Source: Pseudomonadales bacterium
GTDB lineage: Bacteria > Pseudomonadota > Gammaproteobacteria > Pseudomonadales > Azotimanducaceae
Direction of reading: 5' to 3'
DNA: 64,000 bases
Assembly (NCBI GenBank): GCA_028279305.1
Contig: JANQOA010000368.1
Span: 62,001 to 126,000, forward strand
Part shown: positions 15,447-22,812 of the stretch, in pieces
Layout: each line of letters starts with the position of its first letter
Numbering within the stretch: the first letter of the stretch is position 1
Notes under the pieces: generated by a model
The model's database searches: none
What the model was told of the DNA's origin: nothing
The model's input: only the letters and a program-made list of their open reading frames with translations
Translations under genes and position numbers: made by a program

Positions 15447-16037
15447 TCACCGCACCAGATAAATCAGAGGGAAAAGTACCATCCACAAGAGATCTACCAT
15501 GTGCCAGTAGATCCCTCCGGACTCAAAGTGTTGCACGCCAGGCGCGGATGGATTAAACGCTCTGGTGCGGAAGATCAGATAGGCAAGCACAAACATGCCG
15601 ATGATGACATGCAGAAAATGGATACCCGTGAGCATGTAGTAGTAAAGGAAAAAGTTGTTTGCCTCAACCCCCAGCCCGGCACTCATTTTCTCCCCGTACT
15701 CGAGTATCTTGATCAGAGCAAACAGCGCACCGCAAGCTAAAGCCCCCAGCAGCAGGCGGCGCGCAAGCCTGACATCACCGCGCCGCAATCCCTCGACCGC
15801 ACTGGCGACAAACCACGAACTGGTTAGCAAGACAAAAACATTAAGAGCGCCGTAAAACTGGTTGAGGGTCGCTTGGGATTCAGCAAAGACGGCGGGCTCC
15901 AAGCCACGGTAATAAAGAAAAATCCCGAACAACACAGCGAAGATAAGCATGTCGCCGAACACAAACAACCACACGCCCACTTCGCCGGGTATCCGCCGTG
16001 CTTCGGCTGAGGCGGGTTGGGCAGCAACACCGGTCAT
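15447..16037 (-). CDS. Cytochrome c oxidase subunit III/NorE-like membrane protein
   Basis: 196 residues with five helices. RRIPGEVGVWLFVFGDMLIF, YMLTGIHFLHVIIGM and YWHMVDLLWMVLFPLIYLVR are the classic heme-copper oxidase subunit III motifs (FxxxD, HxxHVxxG, WHxVDxxW). The five-helix length fits the short NorE-like form rather than the seven-helix mitochondrial form. Its start overlaps the stop of the upstream 246-residue membrane gene by four bases. No subunit I or II lies nearby. Because subunit III binds no redox metal itself, its role here must be structural or assembly-related, perhaps for a membrane oxygenase. Confidence 0.9.
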   Translation of the reverse strand: MTGVAAQPASAEARRIPGEVGVWLFVFGDMLIFAVLFGIFLYYRGLEPAVFAESQATLNQFYGALNVFVLLTSSWFVASAVEGLRRGDVRLARRLLLGALACGALFALIKILEYGEKMSAGLGVEANNFFLYYYMLTGIHFLHVIIGMFVLAYLIFRTRAFNPSAPGVQHFESGGIYWHMVDLLWMVLFPLIYLVR

Positions 16038-16774
16038 GACAACGCTGCAGCACCCTGCCCGACCGTTCCGCTCCGCCCGGCCGCTTCAGCACGCTGTTGC
16101 GCAATAATCGCCCGGAACATACAAACCGATATGGTGAGCAACCAGGCGCCAAACACGGAGATAGGCATCCAGAAGACGAGCAATCCGTTCCATGAAAACG
16201 GGCCTTCTTTGGGAATAAACGCCAATGCACCAACCTCGAATGCAAGGGCTGCCCACAACGTGAAATACCCCAGCCAGCGGGGGAATGCCGTGTGTTCATC
16301 GTTGGTGGTAAAACTGATGACGGCAATTGCGATCATTTGAAAAATGAAGTATTGATCCGTTGTCACAAGCGTCAGAAGCGCAAACTCGTGCATCAGATGC
16401 GTGACTTCGGGCGCCCGCTCCGGAGAATAAGCCGCAACTCCAAAAAAGATGGGCGGCAACACCAGGAAGATCGACATCATTATGCCGCCCGCAAATTGGG
16501 TGATCGTCCACACCGGTAACCCGGTTTCCAAACGGCGCATCTGTATCGCTATGACAATGGCAAAAGGCACCATGAATGCAGAAGCCCAGGAAAGGACCAT
16601 GGCGCCGAGTCTTATGTCGAGGCTATTCTCGATATAGAACTGCGCCACCTGTTCGACGCTCCACGTTGCGGGCGGCGGCGGCCACATGTGCAACAGCCCC
16701 CACAAAACAAGTCCATAGGTGAACATAAAGGAAAGTGCCCAGATGAGAATGACGATCTGGCTGCGGTGCGTCAT
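16034..16774 (-). CDS. Six-helix membrane protein of the COX3/COX4-associated module
   Basis: 246 residues with about six helices and no recognisable named domain. The C-terminal half carries FPRWLGYFTLWAALAFEVGA and then PKEGPFSWNGLLVFWMP, which recur almost unchanged in the protein at 45370-46110 (FPRWVAYVNLWAAL ... KDGPFSWHGIVALWIP). Both also share an IRLG...RR segment earlier. It is the first gene of the operon, overlaps the COX3-like gene by four bases, and faces the SnoaL-like gene at 16867 across a 10-bp inverted repeat. I infer a dedicated partner of the COX3/COX4 pair. The function is not established. Confidence 0.82.
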   Translation of the reverse strand: MTHRSQIVILIWALSFMFTYGLVLWGLLHMWPPPPATWSVEQVAQFYIENSLDIRLGAMVLSWASAFMVPFAIVIAIQMRRLETGLPVWTITQFAGGIMMSIFLVLPPIFFGVAAYSPERAPEVTHLMHEFALLTLVTTDQYFIFQMIAIAVISFTTNDEHTAFPRWLGYFTLWAALAFEVGALAFIPKEGPFSWNGLLVFWMPISVFGAWLLTISVCMFRAIIAQQRAEAAGRSGTVGQGAAALS

Positions 16775-16793
16775 ATTCGCCCTCCTTTCATGA

Positions 16794-16826
16794 TTGCATA
16801 CTACGCAACTAGCTTATAGTATGCAA
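16794..16826. promoter_or_regulatory. Perfect 10-bp inverted repeat, MarR-regulon operator (site E)
   Basis: TTGCATACTA (16794-16803) and TAGTATGCAA (16817-16826) are exact reverse complements around a 13-bp spacer. The site is between the divergent membrane operon (start 16774) and the SnoaL-like gene (start 16867). It is the best-formed example of the GCATACTA element found across this locus. Confidence 0.65.
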
Positions 16827-16866
16827 GCGTACTTGTTTTGCCTGTACCGACCAACCGGGAGATATA

Positions 16867-17271
16867 ATGAGTCAGCAAAAATCCACCGTTGAACAGTTTT
16901 ACAAAGCGCTGGGATCCGGCGACAGCGGCGCAATGTCTGCACTGATCGCTGACGACATTGTCGCCACCGCCCACGGCAGCTCTCTGCTGTCGGGCCAGAG
17001 GGGTTACGCAGAAGTGCTGGAAGCGCTGGGCATGCTCAGCCAAATCACAAAAAACGGCATACGTTTTGAAGTTATCAGCATGACTGAAGAAGAGAACCGG
17101 GTGTCCTGTGAGGTTGCCGGAACTTCCGAACTTGTGACCGGCCAGGCTTACAACAACGAATACCACTTCCTTTTCCGGTTCAGGGACGGGCTTATATCAA
17201 GTATCGACGAATATTTTGACACCAAGCTGGTTGATGAGCTGTTCGGACCCATCATGCAGGCTGCGGAATGA
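16867..17271 (+). CDS. SnoaL-like/NTF2-fold protein
   Basis: 134 residues starting MSQQKSTVEQFYKALGSGDS, the standard alpha-helical opening of SnoaL-like proteins. A GGGAGA ribosome-binding site lies 5-10 bases upstream. The C-terminal strand-helix SSIDEYFDTKLVDELFG closely matches the paralogue at 11940. Such proteins act as cyclases, isomerases, hydratases or binding proteins for polyketide- or steroid-like molecules. Its stop overlaps the ATG of the following SDR pseudogene by four bases (ATGA), so the two were once co-translated. Confidence 0.88.
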   Translation: MSQQKSTVEQFYKALGSGDSGAMSALIADDIVATAHGSSLLSGQRGYAEVLEALGMLSQITKNGIRFEVISMTEEENRVSCEVAGTSELVTGQAYNNEYHFLFRFRDGLISSIDEYFDTKLVDELFGPIMQAAE

Positions 17272-18003
17272 CCACTCAACATCTTGCAGACAAAGCCATT
17301 GTCGTCACCGGTTCGTCGCGCGGGCTGGGTCTGCTGCCGCTTGATCGAGACCTGTGCCGCGGAATACGGGCGCATCGACGCGCTGGTCAATAACGCCTGC
17401 ATCGTGCGGGACCGGTCCATCCTCAAAATGAGCGCCCGGGAATTCGATGAGGTGATCTCGGTAGGGTTGCGCGGCGTATTTCTATGCACACGCGAAGCCG
17501 CCCGCGCCATGCAGGATACGGGCGGGCACATTGTGCAGATTGTATCCGCATCAGGGTTCAGCGGTTTCTACGGTCAGGCAAACTACGCGGCGGCAAAAGA
17601 AGGCATTATGGGCATCTTAAGAACCGCTGTACTCGAACTGGAAAAATTTAACATCCGATGCAACGCCTTCTGGCCGGTCGCCCAGACGGACATGACTCAG
17701 GTGATTTTCGATCACGCCCGCAGCCGGGCAAAAGACGGCGGGATTCAGCCTGCTGACATGGGTTTTGGCACGCCTGAAGAAGTGGCTGAAGGTATCCTCT
17801 GGCTGTTAAGCGAAGACGCTGCCCATCTGAACGGCCAGTGCCTTTCCTTCAATGGGCGCCGCATCAGCCTCTGGCGCCATCCGGCTGAAGCTGAGATCAA
17901 GTTTTATGAGCAGGCCGCGTCGTTTGCGGAAATCAGCACCTACATGCAGACAGCAGCACCCCAACCAATTTACGCGCCGTCAATGGTCCAACAACCAACA
18001 TAA
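17268..18003 (+). pseudogene. Short-chain dehydrogenase broken by an internal deletion and frameshift
   Basis: From ATG 17268 the frame encodes MTTQHLADKAIVVTGSSRGLG, a proper SDR start with the TGxxxGxG cofactor loop, but ends at a TAA soon after. The rest of the protein continues in another frame from about 17335: LIETCAAEYGRIDALVNNAC, then the catalytic YAAAK and a normal C-terminus to 18003. Intact SDRs have roughly 60 more residues between these parts, so a segment whose length is not a multiple of three has been lost near 17331-17340. NNACIVRDRS resembles the (3R)-hydroxyacyl-CoA dehydrogenase of multifunctional enzyme 2, suggesting the lost enzyme served beta-oxidation. A TTG at 17284 would give a product without a cofactor site. 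Confidence 0.8.
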
Positions 18004-18020
18004 TGAATTCTTCCGGCAGG

Positions 18021-19238
18021 TCAGCCAAATGCCACCGGCAACGACGTAAACCCACGCAACGCAACATTGGGCACATGGGTTAACGCTTCTTCGGGTACGG
18101 CCAGACGCAGGTTTGACAAACGTTCGTTGACTGCCCGCAGGCCCAGAGCAATCTCTTTGCGCGCAAGCATGGCGCCTACACACATGTGGATGCCGGCGCC
18201 GAATGCGATGTGCCGCTTACTGCGTCTATCCAGACGCAGCTGCCCGGGACATTCATAGACTGCCTCATCGTGATTGGCTGAGCCGATGCGCAGGTGGCAG
18301 ATCGAACCCCTGGGAATATCGACGCCGCCAATGTTCATATCTTGTGTTGCCATGCGAAACAAGCCTTGCACCGCAGAATCGATGCGCAGCACTTCCTCCA
18401 CCAGGCTGGCGTACAAAGTAGGGTCAGCCCGCAGTTGATCAGCGATCCGCGGGTTCCTGATCAGCTGCACAATGCCTGCGGAAAGCGTATTGGTGGTGGT
18501 CTCATTGCCCCCTACAAGCAGCGTACGGATAACGGACAGGAGCTCGGCTGTAGTGAGCGGTTGCTCTTCTTCCGTGCGGGTCTGTACAAGATCCGTGAGG
18601 AGGTCGTCCCGGGGCTGCAACCGGCGCTCTTCCAAACGCTCGACAAAGTAATGTTGAAACTCCACCTGAATCTCAGCAAACCGGACGTGATCTTCGTCGG
18701 AAGCCATCAGCCCCACCGATGAAGCAACCGCCACATCAGTCCATTCTTTAAGCTGGCTGATCTTCTCCCGCGGCACACCCAGCTGATCCGCGATCACTGT
18801 AACCGGCAGCTTCATCGAAAATTCGTTGTGGATATCGGTCCGCCCCTGATCGATAAAGTTGTCGATAAGCGAATCCACAATCTGCTGAATATAAGCCTCC
18901 ATCCTGTTAACCCGGTCGGCGGTAAAAACCTTGTTCACAAGACTGCGATAGCGGTCGTGAGAGGGCGGATCATTGCTGGTTAACGTATCGACAAAATCAC
19001 CATACCCGGTGGCATAGATACGTTCCGTGGCCTCGCTTGAATACCTGGGGAACCCCTCTTTGCTGGAATAACCTTGCCAGTTCTTAAACGCTTCCTTGAC
19101 GTCTTCGTACCGGCTGATGACATAAAACCCACCCTGGGGGTCCAGATATACAGGGGCGTCTGTCCGCAGGGATTTGTGAAAATCCCACGGACACTCCTGT
19201 GTTTCCGGGCTCATTAGGGAACCGTAATTCATGCCCAC
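18021..19238 (-). CDS. Cytochrome P450
   Basis: 405 residues, a soluble bacterial P450. The I-helix oxygen-activation motif is VGGNETTTN, the K-helix ExxR is in EEVLRIDS, and the heme-binding loop is FGAGIHMCVGAMLARKE with the axial cysteine near residue 350. It is convergent with the SDR pseudogene and has its own promoter with a 14-bp palindrome of the local MarR-type element. No ferredoxin gene adjoins it. In the context of paired acyl-CoA dehydrogenases and MaoC proteins it could hydroxylate a terminal or ring carbon of a terpenoid- or steroid-like substrate, but the CYP family cannot be named here. Confidence 0.94.
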   Translation of the reverse strand: MGMNYGSLMSPETQECPWDFHKSLRTDAPVYLDPQGGFYVISRYEDVKEAFKNWQGYSSKEGFPRYSSEATERIYATGYGDFVDTLTSNDPPSHDRYRSLVNKVFTADRVNRMEAYIQQIVDSLIDNFIDQGRTDIHNEFSMKLPVTVIADQLGVPREKISQLKEWTDVAVASSVGLMASDEDHVRFAEIQVEFQHYFVERLEERRLQPRDDLLTDLVQTRTEEEQPLTTAELLSVIRTLLVGGNETTTNTLSAGIVQLIRNPRIADQLRADPTLYASLVEEVLRIDSAVQGLFRMATQDMNIGGVDIPRGSICHLRIGSANHDEAVYECPGQLRLDRRSKRHIAFGAGIHMCVGAMLARKEIALGLRAVNERLSNLRLAVPEEALTHVPNVALRGFTSLPVAFG

Positions 19239-19253
19239 TCCACTTGATAGAAT

Positions 19254-19278
19254 GCATGTATATTATACGCATGCGTAT
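19254..19278. promoter_or_regulatory. Overlapping palindromes upstream of the P450 (site F)
   Basis: ATACGCATGCGTAT at 19265-19278 is a perfect 14-bp palindrome followed by TA. It is nested in a 21-bp near-palindrome GCATG...CATGC (19254-19274, 8 of 10 pairs). The first matches the MarR-type element; the ATGTATA part also resembles the operator of the adjacent TetR at 20652-20677, so dual control is possible. Confidence 0.55.
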
Positions 19279-19284
19279 TATCCG

Positions 19285-20016
19285 TCAATAGCGGACCCGC
19301 TTCTCCATCTGTTCTATTGCACAAATTACAGCGTCCGGCGCCTGGCAGGGGATATTGTGGCCACATCCCGGAATTGTCCGGACTTCGCTGTCCGGACTGA
19401 CCTGCCTGAGTATTTCCAAGTCGGAATCAAGAACCACTTTCGAGTGCTCACCGACCAGCAAGGTTGTCGGCACCCGCAGCCTTCTCATCACACCCCACAA
19501 AGTTTCACCCATATCTGCCGGTACCGGCGTCCACTTTGAAATGCATGTGTCTCCATCCGGCCCCATGTACAGCCCACGGTTCAGGGCTTGAACTACCCGC
19601 TGAGAGTGTCGTTGACAAACACCCGGAATCACATCTACAAGCGTTAAGCTACATACTGAACCAGGGTAAATATCCGCGGTACTCAGGGCGAGCAATCCAC
19701 CGTATGAAAACCCTACGAAGTGCGCGGGAGATCCAACGACTTGTCGAACAGACTCTGCTGTCCAATGAGCAATATCAGCAGGCCAGTAGGTACCCGTGGT
19801 AACGGGATCCGAATGCCCACATCCCGGCAGATCCAGTGCAACAACCGGTTGTTCCAGTCCGGTTGCTGCGGCACGCCAGGCGTGTGCATTCTCGAACCCC
19901 CCGTGGAACAGCACGCATGGCGTACCTTCCCCTTCCCAAACCAACGCGCTGAGCGTGCCCCGTTCTGTTTTAGCAGCACGGCGCCGCGGCGCACGGGTAT
20001 TCCCGTTTTTAATCAT
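19285..20016 (-). CDS. Alpha/beta hydrolase
   Basis: 243 residues from ATG 20016 (overlap of 8 bp with the TetR gene); an alternative start at 20061 would overlap by 53 bp. Fold motifs: oxyanion HGGFENAHAW, strand-loop DLPGCGHSDPV, nucleophile elbow VGFSYGG with the catalytic serine, and C-terminal GCGHNIP with the histidine. The substrate is probably an ester, lactone or C-C bond of a ring-fission product. It follows the TetR gene in the same direction and precedes the P450, so it may be controlled by that regulator. Confidence 0.9.
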   Translation of the reverse strand: MIKNGNTRAPRRRAAKTERGTLSALVWEGEGTPCVLFHGGFENAHAWRAAATGLEQPVVALDLPGCGHSDPVTTGTYWPADIAHWTAESVRQVVGSPAHFVGFSYGGLLALSTADIYPGSVCSLTLVDVIPGVCQRHSQRVVQALNRGLYMGPDGDTCISKWTPVPADMGETLWGVMRRLRVPTTLLVGEHSKVVLDSDLEILRQVSPDSEVRTIPGCGHNIPCQAPDAVICAIEQMEKRVRY

Positions 20017-20644
20017 CTGCCGCTCTGACCGTGGCCCCGTGTAACAGGACATCGAACTCACTCAAGAGCTTTTTCTCCAGGCTTTCTCTACGCCTCCAAA
20101 AGCCGGTCAGCCAGGTATGAATCGCGACGAATTGAACAGCAAAGGTCATCTCGGCAAGTTTGTCAGGATCGAGTTCACGATGGATTTCGCGGCGCTCCTG
20201 GGCAGCACGATAAAGACCTGCGTAGAGATTAAATCCTTGCTCCCACCCATTGTTTGCGCCGCTATGGGTACCGGTGGAACGCCGCGGCAGCATTGCGCCT
20301 GACCGCTCGTAAACCAGACGCATGAATTCACGATCCTGCGAAACAGCACGCGCCAAAAGCCGGATACCTTGCCGGATCCGGCCAACCGGACTTTCACTCC
20401 CGGTACCTTGAACCAGTCTGCGACGGGTTTTTTCCAGCTCGCATCTCAACCAATTGTTGCCAATAGCGGCCAGGATCTCTTCTTTGGTGCCGAAGTAGTT
20501 GACTAAGGTTTGCCGGGAGACGCATGCCTCGCCGGCGATAGCCGCCATGGTGGTCCGGCTGAAGCCGCGTTCGCGAAACAAACGCTCCGCCGCGTTGAGA
20601 ATCTCCTCTCCGACAAGTTGTTTCTTTGCTTCTCTAAGAGACAT
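20009..20644 (-). CDS. TetR family transcriptional regulator
   Basis: 211 residues. The N-terminal HTH covers ERGFSRTTMAAIAGEACVSR and the following QTLVNYFGTKEEIL, the normal TetR signature. The C-terminal ligand domain is rich in Arg and Leu helices without a recognisable subtype. It is divergent from the C-N hydrolase at 20693; the 48-bp gap is almost filled by an inverted repeat (20652-20677). It is followed by the alpha/beta hydrolase with which it overlaps. It probably represses both directions. Confidence 0.92.
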   Translation of the reverse strand: MSLREAKKQLVGEEILNAAERLFRERGFSRTTMAAIAGEACVSRQTLVNYFGTKEEILAAIGNNWLRCELEKTRRRLVQGTGSESPVGRIRQGIRLLARAVSQDREFMRLVYERSGAMLPRRSTGTHSGANNGWEQGFNLYAGLYRAAQERREIHRELDPDKLAEMTFAVQFVAIHTWLTGFWRRRESLEKKLLSEFDVLLHGATVRAADD

Positions 20645-20651
20645 GTAGGTA

Positions 20652-20677
20652 TACTATGTATATTTTTATACATTGTA
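20652..20677. promoter_or_regulatory. TetR operator between divergent genes
   Basis: ATGTATA (20656-20662) and TATACAT (20667-20673) are perfect arms around TTTT, extended by TAC/GTA on the outside with one mismatch. The site occupies most of the 48-bp gap between the TetR start and the C-N hydrolase start. Position and symmetry strongly suggest the TetR binding site. Confidence 0.65.
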
Positions 20678-20692
20678 CACTTTTTTGAAGCC

Positions 20693-21460
20693 GTGAAACT
20701 GGTTCTTGCACAGCCCAGCTCCAGATCAGGCCGTATGGAAGAAGACATCGCGCGGTTGTTGAGCGTGACTGAAACCACTCCATGCGACGTAATACTGCTC
20801 CCGGAACTTATCGGCTCTAACGCAAGCGTTCATGCATACGAGAACGCAATCTGCGAATTGGCGCTAAAGCTGCGGTGTTACGTTGTTGGGGGCTCACATT
20901 ACATGCAGACGGGCAACAAGACCGTCAACCGTGGAATTGTTGCGAATCCCGGCGGCGGCGTCGTCGCGGCTTACGAGAAGCTGAATCCATACGGCCCCGA
21001 GCTCGAACAGAACGTCGCGTTTGGCCGGGCGAGTGACGTATTTCACATCGGTGAGCTCACTTGTAAGGTCTGCATCTGTGCTGATCTGTGGGTTTCAGAC
21101 ACTTTTCTACCCCGCCGCTCGGACATAGATCTCGTATTTGTTCCTTCGTTTTCTATTTCCCAGCGCTCCCGGCCGGAAAAGGCTCAAGCATTATGGCGCC
21201 ATATGACCGTGGCGCGGGCCTACGAGATAGGTGCATATGTCTGCGTGAGTGACTGGGACCCAAACTGTGCATTCAACGGCCTGAATGCGGCAGGAGTGGC
21301 CGGGCTGGCAACTCCCATCCCCGAGGGAGAACATTTTTTTGAACCCATAGGTGCAAAAAATACCGCTTTATTCGAATTGGATTTCAGGAAACTGGAAGCC
21401 TTCCGCGAACATAAGCGGTCGCGCGGCTTTCGTGCGGGTGCTGAGTTTCGCTTACAATAA
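20693..21460 (+). CDS. Carbon-nitrogen hydrolase (nitrilase superfamily)
   Basis: 255 residues from GTG 20693, giving the normal family start VKLVLAQPSSRSG; the frame extends upstream through the TetR gene but that part is antisense. The Glu-Lys-Cys triad is visible: E in ILLPELIG, K in AYEKLNPYG, and C in CKVCICADLW. The family hydrolyses nitriles, amides or carbamoyl groups. Nitrilase-fold members that act on amides often end near 260 residues, as here. It is divergent from TetR and followed 22 bp later by an FMN-reductase gene. Confidence 0.88.
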   Translation: MKLVLAQPSSRSGRMEEDIARLLSVTETTPCDVILLPELIGSNASVHAYENAICELALKLRCYVVGGSHYMQTGNKTVNRGIVANPGGGVVAAYEKLNPYGPELEQNVAFGRASDVFHIGELTCKVCICADLWVSDTFLPRRSDIDLVFVPSFSISQRSRPEKAQALWRHMTVARAYEIGAYVCVSDWDPNCAFNGLNAAGVAGLATPIPEGEHFFEPIGAKNTALFELDFRKLEAFREHKRSRGFRAGAEFRLQ

Positions 21461-21482
21461 GACTATTTGTAGAGGCATCAGC

Positions 21483-22103
21483 ATGACTAAAGTTCTGTAC
21501 ATCTGTGCATCCCCCAGGGGTGAAGATTCCGCGGCCGTTCAGGGCGCGAGGGTGTTTCTCGGCGCATTGGCGGATAGCGTCACCGTGACTGAATTTAATC
21601 TGTTCAGTGAAAGCCTGCCGGAATATACCCATACCCTGGCCGGCGCCAAGCAGAAGACCATGACGGCGATGGAACTGTCCGCAGCCGAAGCAGCGGAGTG
21701 GGCACAAGTAACAAAACTGGTCGACCAGTTCCTCAGTGCTGATCATGTGCTGATGGCGGTGCCGATGTGGAACTTCGGTGTTCCCTACAAGTTCAAACAA
21801 TACATCGATCTGCTCACTCATCCGGGGCTGACCTTCCGCATGGCCAAAGACGGGCCGCGCGGGGTGGGATCAGCCACCGGCACCGTCATCTATTCCCGCG
21901 GCGGCAACTACAGCCCCAAAAACGGTCAGCCGGACCCGTTTGATTTTCAATCCCCGTATGTAAAAGCCTGGGCATCGCTGGTTGGCATCAATCCGCTTGA
22001 AGAAGTGCTGATTCAGGGCACCATGGCGGGGCCCGAAGCGCAGCAACAAGCTGTTGACGCCGTGACCGGCCAACTGACGGGAGCAGCAGCCGGCTTGAGT
22101 TAG
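21483..22103 (+). CDS. FMN-dependent NADH-azoreductase-like flavodoxin-fold protein
   Basis: 206 residues from ATG 21483 with AGAGG upstream. The start MTKVLYICASPRGEDSAA gives the phosphate-binding SPR loop, and VPMWNFGVPYKFKQYIDLLTHPGLTF is the signature stretch of the AzoR/NQO-like family that binds FMN and quinone. Typical AzoR proteins are about 200 residues. It reduces quinones or azo dyes with NADH, protecting against electrophilic ring metabolites. It lies after the C-N hydrolase on the same strand and is convergent with the response regulator. Confidence 0.9.
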   Translation: MTKVLYICASPRGEDSAAVQGARVFLGALADSVTVTEFNLFSESLPEYTHTLAGAKQKTMTAMELSAAEAAEWAQVTKLVDQFLSADHVLMAVPMWNFGVPYKFKQYIDLLTHPGLTFRMAKDGPRGVGSATGTVIYSRGGNYSPKNGQPDPFDFQSPYVKAWASLVGINPLEEVLIQGTMAGPEAQQQAVDAVTGQLTGAAAGLS

Positions 22104-22114
22104 GCAAGCGCCGG

Positions 22115-22798
22115 TTACTCCAGGGATTGGTTAATCCGGTATCCCAAGCCGCGTACCGTTTCAATAAAAGGCGGGCCATCGGGGCTGGACAGCTTTTTCC
22201 GCAGCTTGCTGATGTAAACATCCACCACATTGGTTAAGGGGTCTTTGTCGACTCCCCAGATGTTGTTCAGAATCCGCTCGCGGCTTAACAACCGCTCCGG
22301 ATCTGACATCAGCAGTTCCAGCACAGCCAGCTCTTTAGCCGTGCACTCCACCGGCTCTTTCCTGAAAGTCACCGCCATGGAGCGCAGGTCGAAGACCACC
22401 TCTCCGGCCCGCAATACCTGATCGGCATCATTTGTTGTCCGGGTACGCCGGCCCACCGCTTCAATGCGGGCGAGCAGCTCGTCAAGATCGAAGGGCTTGG
22501 TGATATAGTCGTCCGCTCCCATCCGCAAACCCCGCACGGTGTCCTCTGCCGTATCTAAAGCGGTCAGCATAATCACAGGGACATCAACACGGCGCATCCG
22601 CAAAGCCTGACACACTTCCAATCCGGACAGTCCGGGCAGCATGAGATCCAGCAATATGAGATCAAAGTCGCCATTCCCTGCCAATTCCAGACCCGAATGC
22701 CCATCCTTTGCCGCAACTGTGTTATGGCCTTCTGACTTTAATGCACGCTGCAGGAAGTCCGAGATTCTCGCATCATCTTCAACAATTAATACGCGCAT
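22115..22798 (-). CDS. OmpR-family response regulator
   Basis: 227 residues from ATG 22798 (MRVLIVEDDARISDF). The receiver domain has the acidic pair DD, the phospho-acceptor in FDLILLDLMLPG (about residue 51), the conserved T/A position and K in YITKPFD. The C-terminal winged HTH ends VDVYISKLRKKLSSPDG and VRGLGYRIN. A TTG at 22816 overlapping the kinase stop is an alternative start but adds only six non-family residues. It pairs with the sensor kinase immediately upstream. Confidence 0.95.
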   Translation of the reverse strand: MRVLIVEDDARISDFLQRALKSEGHNTVAAKDGHSGLELAGNGDFDLILLDLMLPGLSGLEVCQALRMRRVDVPVIMLTALDTAEDTVRGLRMGADDYITKPFDLDELLARIEAVGRRTRTTNDADQVLRAGEVVFDLRSMAVTFRKEPVECTAKELAVLELLMSDPERLLSRERILNNIWGVDKDPLTNVVDVYISKLRKKLSSPDGPPFIETVRGLGYRINQSLE

Positions 22799-22812
22799 AA
22801 CCTCTGCTTGTC

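Noticed and set aside
17268..17345. Programmed frameshift in the SDR
   Set aside because: No slippery sequence is seen and about 60 residues are missing, so simple recoding would not restore the fold.
17284..18003. Translation of the SDR from TTG 17284 as an intact gene
   Set aside because: The resulting protein would lack the cofactor-binding loop, which is encoded in the other frame from ATG 17268.
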